DNA from: Sphingobium chlorophenolicum
Lineage (GTDB): Bacteria; Pseudomonadota; Alphaproteobacteria; Sphingomonadales; Sphingomonadaceae
DNA: 56,147 nt
NCBI RefSeq assembly: GCF_000722875.1
Contig: NZ_JFHR01000034.1
Span: 1-56,147, forward strand
Direction of reading: 5' to 3'
Under the pieces are notes generated by a model. That model had not been told where the DNA came from. It made no database searches and worked only from the letters and a program-made list of their open reading frames with translations. Positions within the stretch are counted from its first letter, which is position 1. Every line of letters starts with the position of its first letter. The position numbers and the translations under genes are program-made. Shown in pieces: positions 8,676-16,716 of the stretch.

Positions 8676-8703
8676 AGCATATGCATCTGACGATTCGCGT
8701 CAA
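8676..8703 (-). promoter_or_regulatory. Predicted sigma-70-type promoter of nirB
   Basis: Minus strand TTGACG (8698-8703), 16-base spacer, TATGCT (8676-8681). The implied start near 8669 puts the first leader hairpin at the very 5' end of the RNA. Confidence 0.55.
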
Positions 8704-8753
8704 GCGATTCCTCGCAGCACGATGTATTTTGCGCCAGGCCATATCGCAGACGC

Positions 8754-8788
8754 GAAAAGGGCGGCGGCCTTTCGCGGGCCGCCGCCTC
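8754..8788 (-). terminator. Terminator downstream of narK
   Basis: Minus strand GCGGCGGCC (8777-8785), a 7-base loop and GGCCGCCGC (8761-8769), then CCCTTTT. It closes the narK transcript just before the nirB promoter, so narK and nirB are separate transcription units. Confidence 0.85.
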
Positions 8789-8812
8789 CCCTCCTGTCAG
8801 ATCATGAAGCGA

Positions 8813-10075
8813 TCAGATGCGCGCGGCGCTGGTCCAGGTCGCGCGCCACCGGGCACGGACCAGCGAGATGCCGAGGAAGGCGACCACGGCCAGACCCGCG
8901 AAGATCAGGAAGCCGGGGGCGAAGCTGCCGGTGAACTGCTTGGCGATGCCCAGCGAAGAGGCGAGATAGAAACCGCCGATGCCGCCCGCCATGCCGACCA
9001 GGCCGGTCATGACGCCGATTTCCTCCTGGAAGCGTTGCGGCACGAGTTGGAACACCGCGCCGTTGCCGACGCCCAGCGCCAGCATCGCGGCGACGAACAG
9101 GCCGAGCGCGGAGAAGAGCGTCGGCGCATAGGCGACCCCCGCCAGAGCCAGGGCGGCGGCGATATAGACCATCATCAGCGCCTTGACGCCGCCGATCCCG
9201 TCGGCCAGCGCGCCGCCCATCGGACGGACCAGCGATCCGGCGAACACGCAGCCCGCAGTGCAATAGCCCGCGACCACCGGGGTCAGGCCGAACTGGTCGG
9301 TGAAATAGATGGGCAGCGATGCGGCGAGGCCCACGAAACCGCCGAAGGTCACCGAATAAAAGCCCATCAGCAACCAGGCGTCGGCGCTTTTCAGCGGGTG
9401 GAAATAGTCGACCAGCTTCTTGGGCGCGGGCGCGTTCGGCGCGTTCTTCGCCATGATCATGTATACGACGAAGACGATGGTCAGCGGAATGCAGGCGAGG
9501 CCCAGCACCGCGTTCCAGCCGAACAGCTTGGCCAGCATCGGCGCGAACAGCGAAGCCAGCACCGTGCCCGAATTGCCCATGCCCGCAAGGCCCATCGCCT
9601 TGCCCTGATGTTCGGCGGGATACCAGCGGCTGGCGAGCGGCAGCGCAATCGCGAAGCTGGCGCCCGCAAAGCCCAGTATGACGCCCAGCGCCAGCGTGCC
9701 CGCGAAGCTGTCGACGCCCATGGACCAGGCGGTGAACAGGCCGATGATGACGATTACCTGGCTGATCGCGCCCGCCTGCTTGCAGCCGATCCGGTCGACC
9801 AGCAGGCCGTTGACGACGCGCAGCACGGCGCCCGCGAGCGTGGGGACGGCGACCATCAGGCCCTTTTCAGCGGGCGTAAGACCCAGCGTCTTGGAGATGG
9901 AGGGCGCCAGCGGCCCCAGCAGCACCCACACCATGAAGGCGAGGTCGAAATAGAGGAAGGCGGCGATCAGGGTCGGCGTGTGCCCGGCCTTCCAGAAACT
10001 GGTCTGGCTGGTTTGTCCGAGGCCTTCCGGCCCTTCGCCCTCTCCATCGGGGCGCTCCCAATAAGCAGTTGCCAT
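8813..10075 (-). CDS. narK: MFS nitrate/nitrite transporter, NarK/NasA family
   Basis: Predicted inner-membrane nitrate importer of 420 residues with about 12 membrane segments. It carries the nitrate signature GFAGASFAIALPLASRWYP with the following EHQGKAMGLAG, and a second signature-like block GVGNGAVFQLVPQRF. The start MATAYWERP (ATG 10073-10075) is chosen because GAGGGA lies 8-9 bases upstream; the longer frame to 10186 would translate the leader terminator. It lies downstream of nasS and has its own leader and terminator. Confidence 0.93.
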   Translation of the reverse strand: MATAYWERPDGEGEGPEGLGQTSQTSFWKAGHTPTLIAAFLYFDLAFMVWVLLGPLAPSISKTLGLTPAEKGLMVAVPTLAGAVLRVVNGLLVDRIGCKQAGAISQVIVIIGLFTAWSMGVDSFAGTLALGVILGFAGASFAIALPLASRWYPAEHQGKAMGLAGMGNSGTVLASLFAPMLAKLFGWNAVLGLACIPLTIVFVVYMIMAKNAPNAPAPKKLVDYFHPLKSADAWLLMGFYSVTFGGFVGLAASLPIYFTDQFGLTPVVAGYCTAGCVFAGSLVRPMGGALADGIGGVKALMMVYIAAALALAGVAYAPTLFSALGLFVAAMLALGVGNGAVFQLVPQRFQEEIGVMTGLVGMAGGIGGFYLASSLGIAKQFTGSFAPGFLIFAGLAVVAFLGISLVRARWRATWTSAARI

Positions 10076-10107
10076 GATGACGTCCCTCAATCTTTGTGAA
10101 ATGGACA

Positions 10108-10160
10108 CGAAAAAAGCCGCCTCCGGACCTCGCTCCTCGCGAAATCCGGTCAGCGGCTTT
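10108..10160 (-). terminator. Intrinsic terminator in narK leader
   Basis: Minus strand AAGCCGC (10153-10159) and CCGGA pair with TCCGG and GCGGCTT (10114-10120), with a small internal loop, followed by TTTTTT. It sits between the predicted narK promoter and the narK start, exactly as in the nirB leader, which points to shared antitermination control. Confidence 0.8.
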
Positions 10161-10186
10161 GCTGTGAAATCTGAAGGAGAGCGCAA

Positions 10187-10233
10187 TCCCGGCCTTGGGA
10201 GGGACTCATCCTGAAAAACGCGCTTCGTCGCGC
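10187..10233 (-). promoter_or_regulatory. Two leader hairpins upstream of narK, putative NasT target
   Basis: Hairpin 1 (10218-10233): GCGCG-ACGAAG-CGCGT, loop with A1 but A4. Hairpin 2 (10187-10200): TCCC-AAGGCC-GGGA, loop with A1 and G4 as in known ANTAR targets. Order and spacing mirror the nirB leader. Hairpin 1 departs from the consensus at loop position 4, so this site may be weaker or my pairing may be off by one register. Confidence 0.6.
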
Positions 10234-10242
10234 GACTCCTAT

Positions 10243-10271
10243 CTTATCTCGCGATTCGATCTATGTTGCAA
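10243..10271 (-). promoter_or_regulatory. Predicted promoter of narK
   Basis: Minus strand TTGCAA (10266-10271), 17-base spacer, GATAAG (10243-10248). It lies about 10 bases ahead of the first leader hairpin, as in the nirB leader. The match to consensus is moderate. Confidence 0.4.
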
Positions 10272-10324
10272 GGCACAAAATTTTCAGGGAGCGGTGGGTG
10301 ATGCCTTGGGGCAGGAAATGGCCA

Positions 10325-10493
10325 TGAGCGGACATTAAATTCCTCCCTACGCGAAGCGTGGGGAGGGGGACCGGCCGAAGGCTGGTGGAGGGGAAATGGC
10401 GCGACCTGCGCATTTTCCCCTCCGTCAGCGCTTCGCGCTGCCACCTCCCCATCTCTTGATGGGGAGGAATAGGATGGGTCCGCTTTCCACCCA
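10325..10493. repeat. Dispersed palindromic intergenic element, copy A
   Basis: Ends AGCGGAC and GTCCGCT are inverted. Inside are three stem modules: CCTCCCTACGCGAAGCGTGG with GGAGG, a central pair GTGGAGGGGAAA / TTTTCCCCTCCG around GCGCGACCTGCGC, and CCTCCCCATC-TTGATGGGGAGG. Close copies lie at 37404 and 41905, diverged ones at 18042 and 27635. It fills the nasS-narK gap; apart from it and the narK leader, 10076-10517 holds no gene. Confidence 0.85.
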
Positions 10494-10517
10494 AAATCAG
10501 TTACTTAGGTAAGCGCC

Positions 10518-11720
10518 CTAAAAACTCGCCAGGAAATCCTCGATACGTTCGGGGTCGAACACCCGCCCGTCGAAGAAGCTGTCCGGTCCCAGCGTGAGTT
10601 CGCCCCGCTTCGATCCCACCGCCAGCGGAGAGGCGACCGCGCCTTCCACCTTCATGCTGGCGCCGGGCATCGCCACGTCGCTGTCGGCCAGCGCCCGGCG
10701 GAAGATGTCGGGGCGGAACACCGATGCGGCCTTGGCGGCGTTTTCCGCGCTATGGTCCACCATCTTCCAGCGGACGAGTTGCGAATAGATCCACAGCGCC
10801 TGACTGCGCCACGGAAAGGGCGTCGCCTCCCGCGAGAAGAGCATGAAATCGGGCATGGACAGGGGGGCCATGTCCACGCGGGGCACGATGCCGCCGGACA
10901 GGGCGCGCAGGATCAGTTCGGCCGGCTGGTCGACATAGTGCGGCTGCGACAGCAGATGGGCCAGCGCCTCATGATGGTCCGGCTCGTCGCACCAGGCGGC
11001 CGCCCGCACCAGCGCCCGCAGCAACCGGTCGACGCTGTCGGGATTTTCCTCCAGCCAGGGGGTGCGGAAGGCCAGCACCTTTTCCACGCCGCGCCGCCAG
11101 ATGCGTTCGCCGATGGCCACCGCCTCCGCCAGGCCGCCGTCCACCGCCGCGCTGCCCCAGGGTTCGCCCGCGATGAAGCCGTCAATCTCTCCGGCCCGCA
11201 GCGCCTCCACGGTCAGGGACGGGGGCAGGACGCGCAGCAGCACGTCGCGGTCCGGGTCCACCCCGGCGCTCGCCAGCCAGTAGCGCAGCATTACCGAATG
11301 GCTGGAATAGCGGTGGACGACGCCGATCACCGGCTTGCGTTTCCACAGGCCAATGGCCGCCGCGAAGTCATGCGCGGTGCCCAGCGGATCGTCCAGCCGC
11401 GCCGCCACGTCCGGGTCCAGCGCCTGGGCAAATTCGCTGGCCATCACCAGCATGTTGCCGTTGACGTTGAGCTTGTACGGCGCGGAGAGCGGCGCGGCCT
11501 GCTGACTCAATCCCAGCGTCACCGCGACGGCCAGCGGCGCCAGCATATGCGCGGCCTGCACCTGCCCGAACACCAGACGGTCGCGCAACGTCGCCCAACT
11601 GGTCGTGCGGACGAGGTCGAGATGCAGCCCCTCCTCCTCCGCGAAGCCCTTTTCGCGGGCCACCGCCAGGACGGCGGCGTCGGTCAGCGGCAGGAAGGCG
11701 ATGCGCAGGTCGGTCGTCAT
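10518..11720 (-). CDS. nasS: Nitrate/nitrite-sensing regulator NasS
   Basis: A 400-residue protein of the NrtA/CmpA/NasS solute-binding fold. It starts MTTDLRIAFLPLTDAAVLAVA without signal peptide, so it is cytoplasmic rather than a transport component. Other family features are EEEGLHLDLVRTTSWATLRD, AAHMLAPLAVA and PVIGVVHRYSSHSVMLRYWLA. In characterised NasST systems NasS binds NasT and inhibits it until nitrate or nitrite binds. The nasT stop and this start form TGAATG with no gap, so the two are translationally coupled at a near-fixed ratio, which suits an inhibitor-activator pair. Confidence 0.92.
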   Translation of the reverse strand: MTTDLRIAFLPLTDAAVLAVAREKGFAEEEGLHLDLVRTTSWATLRDRLVFGQVQAAHMLAPLAVAVTLGLSQQAAPLSAPYKLNVNGNMLVMASEFAQALDPDVAARLDDPLGTAHDFAAAIGLWKRKPVIGVVHRYSSHSVMLRYWLASAGVDPDRDVLLRVLPPSLTVEALRAGEIDGFIAGEPWGSAAVDGGLAEAVAIGERIWRRGVEKVLAFRTPWLEENPDSVDRLLRALVRAAAWCDEPDHHEALAHLLSQPHYVDQPAELILRALSGGIVPRVDMAPLSMPDFMLFSREATPFPWRSQALWIYSQLVRWKMVDHSAENAAKAASVFRPDIFRRALADSDVAMPGASMKVEGAVASPLAVGSKRGELTLGPDSFFDGRVFDPERIEDFLASF

Positions 11721-12299
11721 TCACATCCCTCCCAATAGGTCGCTGGCGGTGATGAGGGCCTGGGCGACGTCCACGATCCTCTTTCCCTGATTCATCGCGC
11801 TTGACCGCAGCAGCGCATAGGCCTCCGGCTCGCCAAGGCCGCGCTGGCTCATCAGGATGGATTTGGCGCGGTCGATGATCTTGCGGTCGGAAAGCGCCGT
11901 GCGCGCCTCGTCCAACTCGCTCTGGAGCCGGGCGAAGGCGTTGAAGCGGCGCACCGCCAGTTCCAGCACCGGCTTCACCCGTTCCTTGCGCAGCCCGTCC
12001 ACGACATAGGCGGAAACGCCTGCGTCGATGGCCGCGCCGATCATGCTTTCGTCCGACTGGTCGACGAACATGGCGATGGGCCGGGCCAGGGCGCGGCTGA
12101 CCGTCAGCATCTCCTCCAGCGTGTCGCGGCTGGGGCTGCCCAGGTCCATCAGCACGACGTCGGGCGCCATGCGCTCCAGCCGCGCGACGAAGCCGCCACG
12201 CGGGGGGACGATGTGAATATCGTCATAGCCCGCTTCGCGCAGTCCTTCCTCCAGGACCGTCGCGCGCAGGCCGCTGTCATCGATGATGACGATTCGCAT
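11721..12299 (-). CDS. nasT: ANTAR-domain antiterminator NasT
   Basis: A 192-residue response-regulator-like protein. Residues 1-120 form a receiver domain (MRIVIIDDSG, candidate acceptor Asp52 in VLMDLG). Then comes a helical linker and an ANTAR RNA-binding domain at about 128-190 (ARTALSDRKIIDRAKSILM, then EPEAYALLRSSAMNQGKRIVD). NasT proteins bind paired hexaloop hairpins and prevent termination in nitrate-assimilation leaders. The start at 12299 has AAGGTGGGG upstream; an ATG at 12306-12308 is possible. Targets predicted here are the narK and nirB leaders. Confidence 0.93.
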   Translation of the reverse strand: MRIVIIDDSGLRATVLEEGLREAGYDDIHIVPPRGGFVARLERMAPDVVLMDLGSPSRDTLEEMLTVSRALARPIAMFVDQSDESMIGAAIDAGVSAYVVDGLRKERVKPVLELAVRRFNAFARLQSELDEARTALSDRKIIDRAKSILMSQRGLGEPEAYALLRSSAMNQGKRIVDVAQALITASDLLGGM

Positions 12300-12406
12300 G
12301 GACCCCACCTTTTTGCCACTCAGTGACGATGATGCCGCGCCGCGTCAATCGGGCGGCGGGCGTAACGGTATCAGGCGCGAGGCAAGGCTTTGAATAAGCG
12401 CCGCGA

Positions 12407-13936
12407 TCAATGCGCCGCCGAAGTGTCCACCCTTCCCGTGGGACGCGGCGCGAGCCACACCAAAGTCGCGGCCATGAACAGCACCACGGCGGCGGTGAAG
12501 AAGACATGGTTCATCGACACCACCAGCGACTGGGCGTCGACCAGATTCGACACCACCTGACGCCCCTGTTCCGGCGTGAAGCCGCGGCTGGCCAGATCGG
12601 CCAGGGTCGGATCGGCATGGAGCGTCCCGGCCATTTCGTTGCGCGACACGCGCTGCCCGTCGCCCCAGCCGGTCAGCACGATGGATGTGGAGATGGCGAT
12701 GGCCAGCGTGCGCAGGAAATTCTGCATGCCCGCGGCCGAAGCGGTCTCCTCCGGCCGGACGGACCCCAGCGTCAGCGTGGTCAGCGGGATCATGAAGAAG
12801 GGCATGCCGATGCCCTGGATGAATTGCGGCATCGCAAGCGTCCAGAAATCGGCGTCGGCGGTCCATTGCGTCCGCCACAATGTCGCGAAGCCGATCCAGG
12901 CGACGCCGCCCGAAATCATGAGGCGCACATCGGTCTTGCCGATCATACGACCGGCGATGGGCGCGATGAACATGGCGGACACGCCGGTGAAGGACGTCGC
13001 CAGGCCCGACCATGTCGCGGTATAGCCCATCGACAATTGCAGCCATTGGGGGATGATGACGATGCCCGCGAAATAGGCGCCGAAACATAGCGCCAGCGTG
13101 AACACGCCGGAGGTGAAGCCGATATGGCGGAACACGCGTAGATCGACGATGGGATGTTCCTCCGTCAATTCCCAGATCAGGAAGACGCAGAAGCCGATGC
13201 CCGCCATCACCGCCAGCGCGACGATCATCGGATGGCCGAACCAGTCATGGTCGCGGCCGATGTCCAGCATGATCTGAAGACAGCCGATCCAGAAGACCAG
13301 CAGCGCCAGGCCAATATAGTCGATGGGCAGCTTCACCCGCTCCGTTTCCACGGGGCGCAGCAGCGTCAGCGCGGAAAAGATGCACAGGGCCGCGATTGGC
13401 AGGTTGATGAAGAAGATCCAGTGCCAGCTCCAATTGTCGCTGATATAGCCGCCGACGATCGGACCCAGCGTGGGGCCGAGCAGCGTCGTCATCGCCCACA
13501 GCGCCATGACGCGCCCGCGCTGTTCGGGCGGGAAGATGCGCATCAGCAATGTCTGCGACATCGGCATCAGCGGGCCGCCGCACAGCCCCTGGCCGATGCG
13601 GCATACGACGATCATGCCAAGGGTCATCGACAGGCCGCACAGCAGCGAGAAGAGGCCGAACCCCAGCATGCTCATGGTGAACAGCCGGACCGCGCCGAAA
13701 CGCTGCGCCAGCCAGCCGGTCAACGGTACGCAGATCGCCTCCGCCACGGCGTAGCTGGTGATGATCCAGGTGCCCTGATCGGCGGAAATGCCCAGATTGC
13801 CAGCGATATGGGGCACCGACACATTGGCGATGGTCAGGTCGAGCACGACCATGAAATTGGCGAGCGCCAGCGTCAGCCCCGCCAACAGGCGGTGACGGGG
13901 CGACAAGAGCGAGAATATGTCGGCAGGGCGGCTCAC
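12407..13936 (-). CDS. emrB: DHA2-family MFS multidrug efflux transporter EmrB
   Basis: Predicted proton-driven drug exporter of the inner membrane, 509 residues with about 14 membrane segments. The N-terminal motif ANFMVVLDLTIANVSVPHI (motif D1) and the motif-C stretch around GPTLGPIVGGYISDNWSWHWI identify the DHA2/EmrB group. It follows emrA by 11 bases in an outer-membrane channel - adaptor - pump operon. The C-terminus ends in a short basic tail. Substrate cannot be read from the sequence. Confidence 0.93.
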   Translation of the reverse strand: MSRPADIFSLLSPRHRLLAGLTLALANFMVVLDLTIANVSVPHIAGNLGISADQGTWIITSYAVAEAICVPLTGWLAQRFGAVRLFTMSMLGFGLFSLLCGLSMTLGMIVVCRIGQGLCGGPLMPMSQTLLMRIFPPEQRGRVMALWAMTTLLGPTLGPIVGGYISDNWSWHWIFFINLPIAALCIFSALTLLRPVETERVKLPIDYIGLALLVFWIGCLQIMLDIGRDHDWFGHPMIVALAVMAGIGFCVFLIWELTEEHPIVDLRVFRHIGFTSGVFTLALCFGAYFAGIVIIPQWLQLSMGYTATWSGLATSFTGVSAMFIAPIAGRMIGKTDVRLMISGGVAWIGFATLWRTQWTADADFWTLAMPQFIQGIGMPFFMIPLTTLTLGSVRPEETASAAGMQNFLRTLAIAISTSIVLTGWGDGQRVSRNEMAGTLHADPTLADLASRGFTPEQGRQVVSNLVDAQSLVVSMNHVFFTAAVVLFMAATLVWLAPRPTGRVDTSAAH

Positions 13937-13947
13937 GGGACGCTTCC

Positions 13948-15099
13948 TTATTCGCCGGAAAGGTCGATCTCTGCTTCCATTGAAAGGCCGACGCGCAGGG
14001 GATGTTCGGCCAGTTCCTTGGGGTCGAGGGCGATGCGCACGGGCAGGCGCTGCACCACCTTGATCCAGTTGCCGGTCGCGTTCTGCGCCGGGATCAGCGC
14101 CATGGACGCGCCCGTGCCGCCGGAAAAGCCGACGACCTTGCCGTGATAGACGACGTCGCCGCCGTAAAGATCGGACGTGACGGTGGCGGGCATGCCGACC
14201 TTCACCCGGCCAAGCTGACGTTCCTTGAAATTGGCGTCGACATAGACCTGGGCGAGCGGGACGATGGTCATGATCGGCGTGCCCTGCGCGACGCGCTGGC
14301 CCACCTGCACCTGCCGCCGCGTCACCACGCCGTCGATGGGCGCGCGGATGACGGAGCGGTCGAGGTCGAGCCGGGCATTGTCCAGCCTCGCTTTGGCGGC
14401 CAGCACGGCGGGATCGGTGTCGATGGTCGATCCGCGCACCAGCGCGTCATTGGCGGCAAGCTGGCCCGTGGCCGCGCCGCGCGTCGCCTCCGCCGTGGCT
14501 ACCCCGGCTCGCGCCTGATCGAGCGCGGCCTGCGCGGCGGCATAGGCCTTGCGCGCGCTGGTCAGTTCCTCGCCCGACACGGCGCCGTTGGGGGCCAGCG
14601 CCTCGCGTCGCCGGAGGTCGATGCGGGCCTTGTCGAAATCGGCCTGCGCGGTCGCCAGTTGGGCGCGGGCGCGTTCGATGTCGGCGCCCCGCGCCTCCAC
14701 CTGCGCGGCGAGCGAGCCGCTGGTGGCGACGGTCTGGCGGAATCGACGACGGGCTTCGGCCAGGTCAGCCTCCGCCTGGGCGATGGCGATGCGGGCGTTG
14801 GTGGGGTCCAGCTTCACCAATATGTCGCCGCGCCTGACCGACTGGGTGTCCGTCACCAGCACCTCGACCGCCTGGGCGGAGATCAGCGGCGTCACCTGCG
14901 CCACCTCCGCATTCACATAGGCATTGTCGGTGCTGACATGGTTGCGGCCGACCAGCAGATACCAGATCGCATAGGCCGCGCCGATGGCCAGCACTGCCAG
15001 AGCCAGACGCACCAGCCATTTTTTGCGGTTTTCCAGACGCAGGGCGGCGGCTTCGGCCTTGCTGGTCTCGGAATTGAATTCGGGCTTTGCGTCAGCCAT
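13948..15099 (-). CDS. emrA: HlyD/EmrA periplasmic adaptor subunit
   Basis: Membrane-fusion protein of 383 residues linking EmrB to the outer-membrane channel. It has a cytoplasmic tail, one membrane anchor (about 29-50, LVRLALAVLAIGAAYAIWYL), the lipoyl-domain halves (VSTDNAYVNAEVAQVTPLI and APIDGVVTRRQVQVGQ) and a long coiled-coil hairpin between (about 105-220). The start MADAKPEF at 15097-15099 overlaps the stop of the upstream channel gene by eight bases, giving translational coupling. Confidence 0.93.
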   Translation of the reverse strand: MADAKPEFNSETSKAEAAALRLENRKKWLVRLALAVLAIGAAYAIWYLLVGRNHVSTDNAYVNAEVAQVTPLISAQAVEVLVTDTQSVRRGDILVKLDPTNARIAIAQAEADLAEARRRFRQTVATSGSLAAQVEARGADIERARAQLATAQADFDKARIDLRRREALAPNGAVSGEELTSARKAYAAAQAALDQARAGVATAEATRGAATGQLAANDALVRGSTIDTDPAVLAAKARLDNARLDLDRSVIRAPIDGVVTRRQVQVGQRVAQGTPIMTIVPLAQVYVDANFKERQLGRVKVGMPATVTSDLYGGDVVYHGKVVGFSGGTGASMALIPAQNATGNWIKVVQRLPVRIALDPKELAEHPLRVGLSMEAEIDLSGE

Positions 15100-16627
15100 G
15101 GGGGGTGTCCTTGGGCAACTGTTGTGCTTGGTTGGCGGCAAAGCCGCCGCCGAGCGCGCGAATGAGGGCGATGTCGAGCGTGAAGGCGCTCGCTTCCAGG
15201 TCCGCGACGGACTGGCGGGCGGCGAGAAGCTGATTTTCCACGTTCAGCACGTCGAGATAGGTGTTGAGGCCGCCTTCATAACGCTGGCGGGCGATGCCAT
15301 AGGCTTCCTCCGACGCGACGAGGGCGGCGCGGGCGTCGGCCAGCCGCTGGTCGAGCGTCTGACGACCGGTCACGGCGTCTGCCACCTGCTGATAGGCGCC
15401 GAGCACGGTCTTGTCGTAATTGGCCACCGCCTGATCATAGACGGCGCGGGCGCCGCGATACTGGCCGCTGAGCGCACCGCCGTGGAAGATGGGCAGGCTG
15501 ATTGCGGGACCGGCGTTGCCGAACAGCGAATCCTTCTTGAACAGCGTGTCGGTGAAGGGGCTGGGGCCGCCTGCGAACTGCGCGCCCTGAAGGACGGTCT
15601 GGTAGCCCAGCGACTGGACGCCGATCAGGGCATTCAGGCGGATGGCGGGGAAGAAATCGGCGCGGGCCACCTTGATCCGCTTGGCCGCCGCCTCCGTCCG
15701 GGCGAGCGCGGCGGCTATGTCCGGGCGGCGGGCGACCAGATTGGTGGTCACGTCGGCGGGCAGGCCGAGGGGGCCGGGCTTGCCAAGGCGGGGTCGTGCG
15801 ATGGCGAGGCCACGGTCCGGTCCCGCGCCGATCAGCGCCGCGATCTGATGCCGGCGCACCGCGATCGCCTGGTCGGCGGCGGCAAGCTGCGCCCTGGCGG
15901 TGGCGACGGTGGCATCGGCCTGCCGTTCGCTGCCGCGGGTTTCCAGCCCGTTGGCGCGGCGGTCCGCCACCAGTTTCTGGCTGGCGGCGCGGATTTCCAG
16001 CGCCCGCGCCTGTATGTCGCGCTCATCATAAAGCCGGGCGAGGTCGGCATAGGCGTCGGCCACGCCGGTCGCCAGCGCCAGCCGGGCCTGCCGGGCGTCG
16101 ATCTCCGCCGCCCGCGCCTGCGACGTGGCCGCCGCCAGCGCGGCGCGATTCCTGCCCCAAATGTCGAGGTCGAAGCCGAAATTCAGGCCCACCCGGCCCA
16201 TCCCCAACCATCCCTTGGGCACGAATTCCTTGGGCATGCCCATATTGTAGCTGGATTTGGTCGCGCCCGCATTGGCGTCCAGATCGACCGAGGGCAGCAG
16301 CGGCGCGCCGGACTGCTGGGCGACGGCGTTGGCCTCCGCGAAGCGAGCGGCGGCGGCGGCTACGTCCGGCGATCCCTTCAGCCCTTCCTCGATCAGGGCG
16401 TCCAGTTGCGGGTCGCCATAGGCCCGCCACCAGCCTTCGGACGGCCATTGGGCGGCATTGTCGGCCTGGAAGCTGCGTTCGGCGGCAATGCTGTCGGGGG
16501 CGCGTATTTCGGGTCGAGGCCCCAGATCAGGCACCGCCGCGCAGGCCGAAAGCAGCGCCACGCCCCCGGCAAGAAATCCGGCGCGGACGGAGAGAGCGGA
16601 AAGATTCGAGAGACGACTCGCGAGCAT
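15092..16627 (-). CDS. NodT-family outer-membrane efflux lipoprotein
   Basis: TolC/OprM-type channel of 511 residues. A signal peptide ends in the lipobox LLSAC (Cys29 from the start used), predicting a lipid-anchored outer-membrane protein. Two repeated outer-membrane efflux domains follow (WWRAYGDPQLDALIEEGL, SAALGQYR-like barrel segments, LDVLNVENQLLAARQSVADLEA near the end). The start at 16627 is used because an upstream in-frame ATG (16642) lies inside a TetR-type operator and would leave no room for a promoter; neither has a strong ribosome site. It is the first gene of the efflux operon. Confidence 0.9.
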   Translation of the reverse strand: MLASRLSNLSALSVRAGFLAGGVALLSACAAVPDLGPRPEIRAPDSIAAERSFQADNAAQWPSEGWWRAYGDPQLDALIEEGLKGSPDVAAAAARFAEANAVAQQSGAPLLPSVDLDANAGATKSSYNMGMPKEFVPKGWLGMGRVGLNFGFDLDIWGRNRAALAAATSQARAAEIDARQARLALATGVADAYADLARLYDERDIQARALEIRAASQKLVADRRANGLETRGSERQADATVATARAQLAAADQAIAVRRHQIAALIGAGPDRGLAIARPRLGKPGPLGLPADVTTNLVARRPDIAAALARTEAAAKRIKVARADFFPAIRLNALIGVQSLGYQTVLQGAQFAGGPSPFTDTLFKKDSLFGNAGPAISLPIFHGGALSGQYRGARAVYDQAVANYDKTVLGAYQQVADAVTGRQTLDQRLADARAALVASEEAYGIARQRYEGGLNTYLDVLNVENQLLAARQSVADLEASAFTLDIALIRALGGGFAANQAQQLPKDTPHG

Positions 16628-16634
16628 ATCAAAC

Positions 16635-16650
16635 CGTACCATCTAGTATG
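16635..16650. promoter_or_regulatory. Palindromic operator upstream of efflux operon
   Basis: CGTACCATCTAGTATG, with CGTAC and GTATG arms. It matches the second site at 16696-16711 and overlaps the translation start region of the channel gene. Likely bound by the divergent TetR regulator. Confidence 0.65.
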
Positions 16651-16695
16651 AATTCGGCATTTGCGCCGGTTGGTAATCCTTGTCAACAGAAATAG

Positions 16696-16711
16696 CGTAC
16701 TATATGGTACG
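16696..16711. promoter_or_regulatory. Palindromic operator upstream of tetR
   Basis: CGTACTATATGGTACG, perfect 5-base arms CGTAC/GTACG. It ends five bases before the tetR start, and a TTGTCA (16680-16685) lies at a roughly -35 distance from TATATG inside it, so binding would block tetR transcription (autorepression). Confidence 0.7.
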
Positions 16712-16716
16712 ATTTA

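Noticed and set aside
8522..8686. N-terminal extension of nirB (start at 8686)
   Set aside because: It runs through the leader hairpins and terminator; the FAD domain starts normally from ATG 8521.
10076..10186. N-terminal extension of narK (start at 10186)
   Set aside because: It would translate the leader terminator hairpin, and the ribosome site fits ATG 10075.
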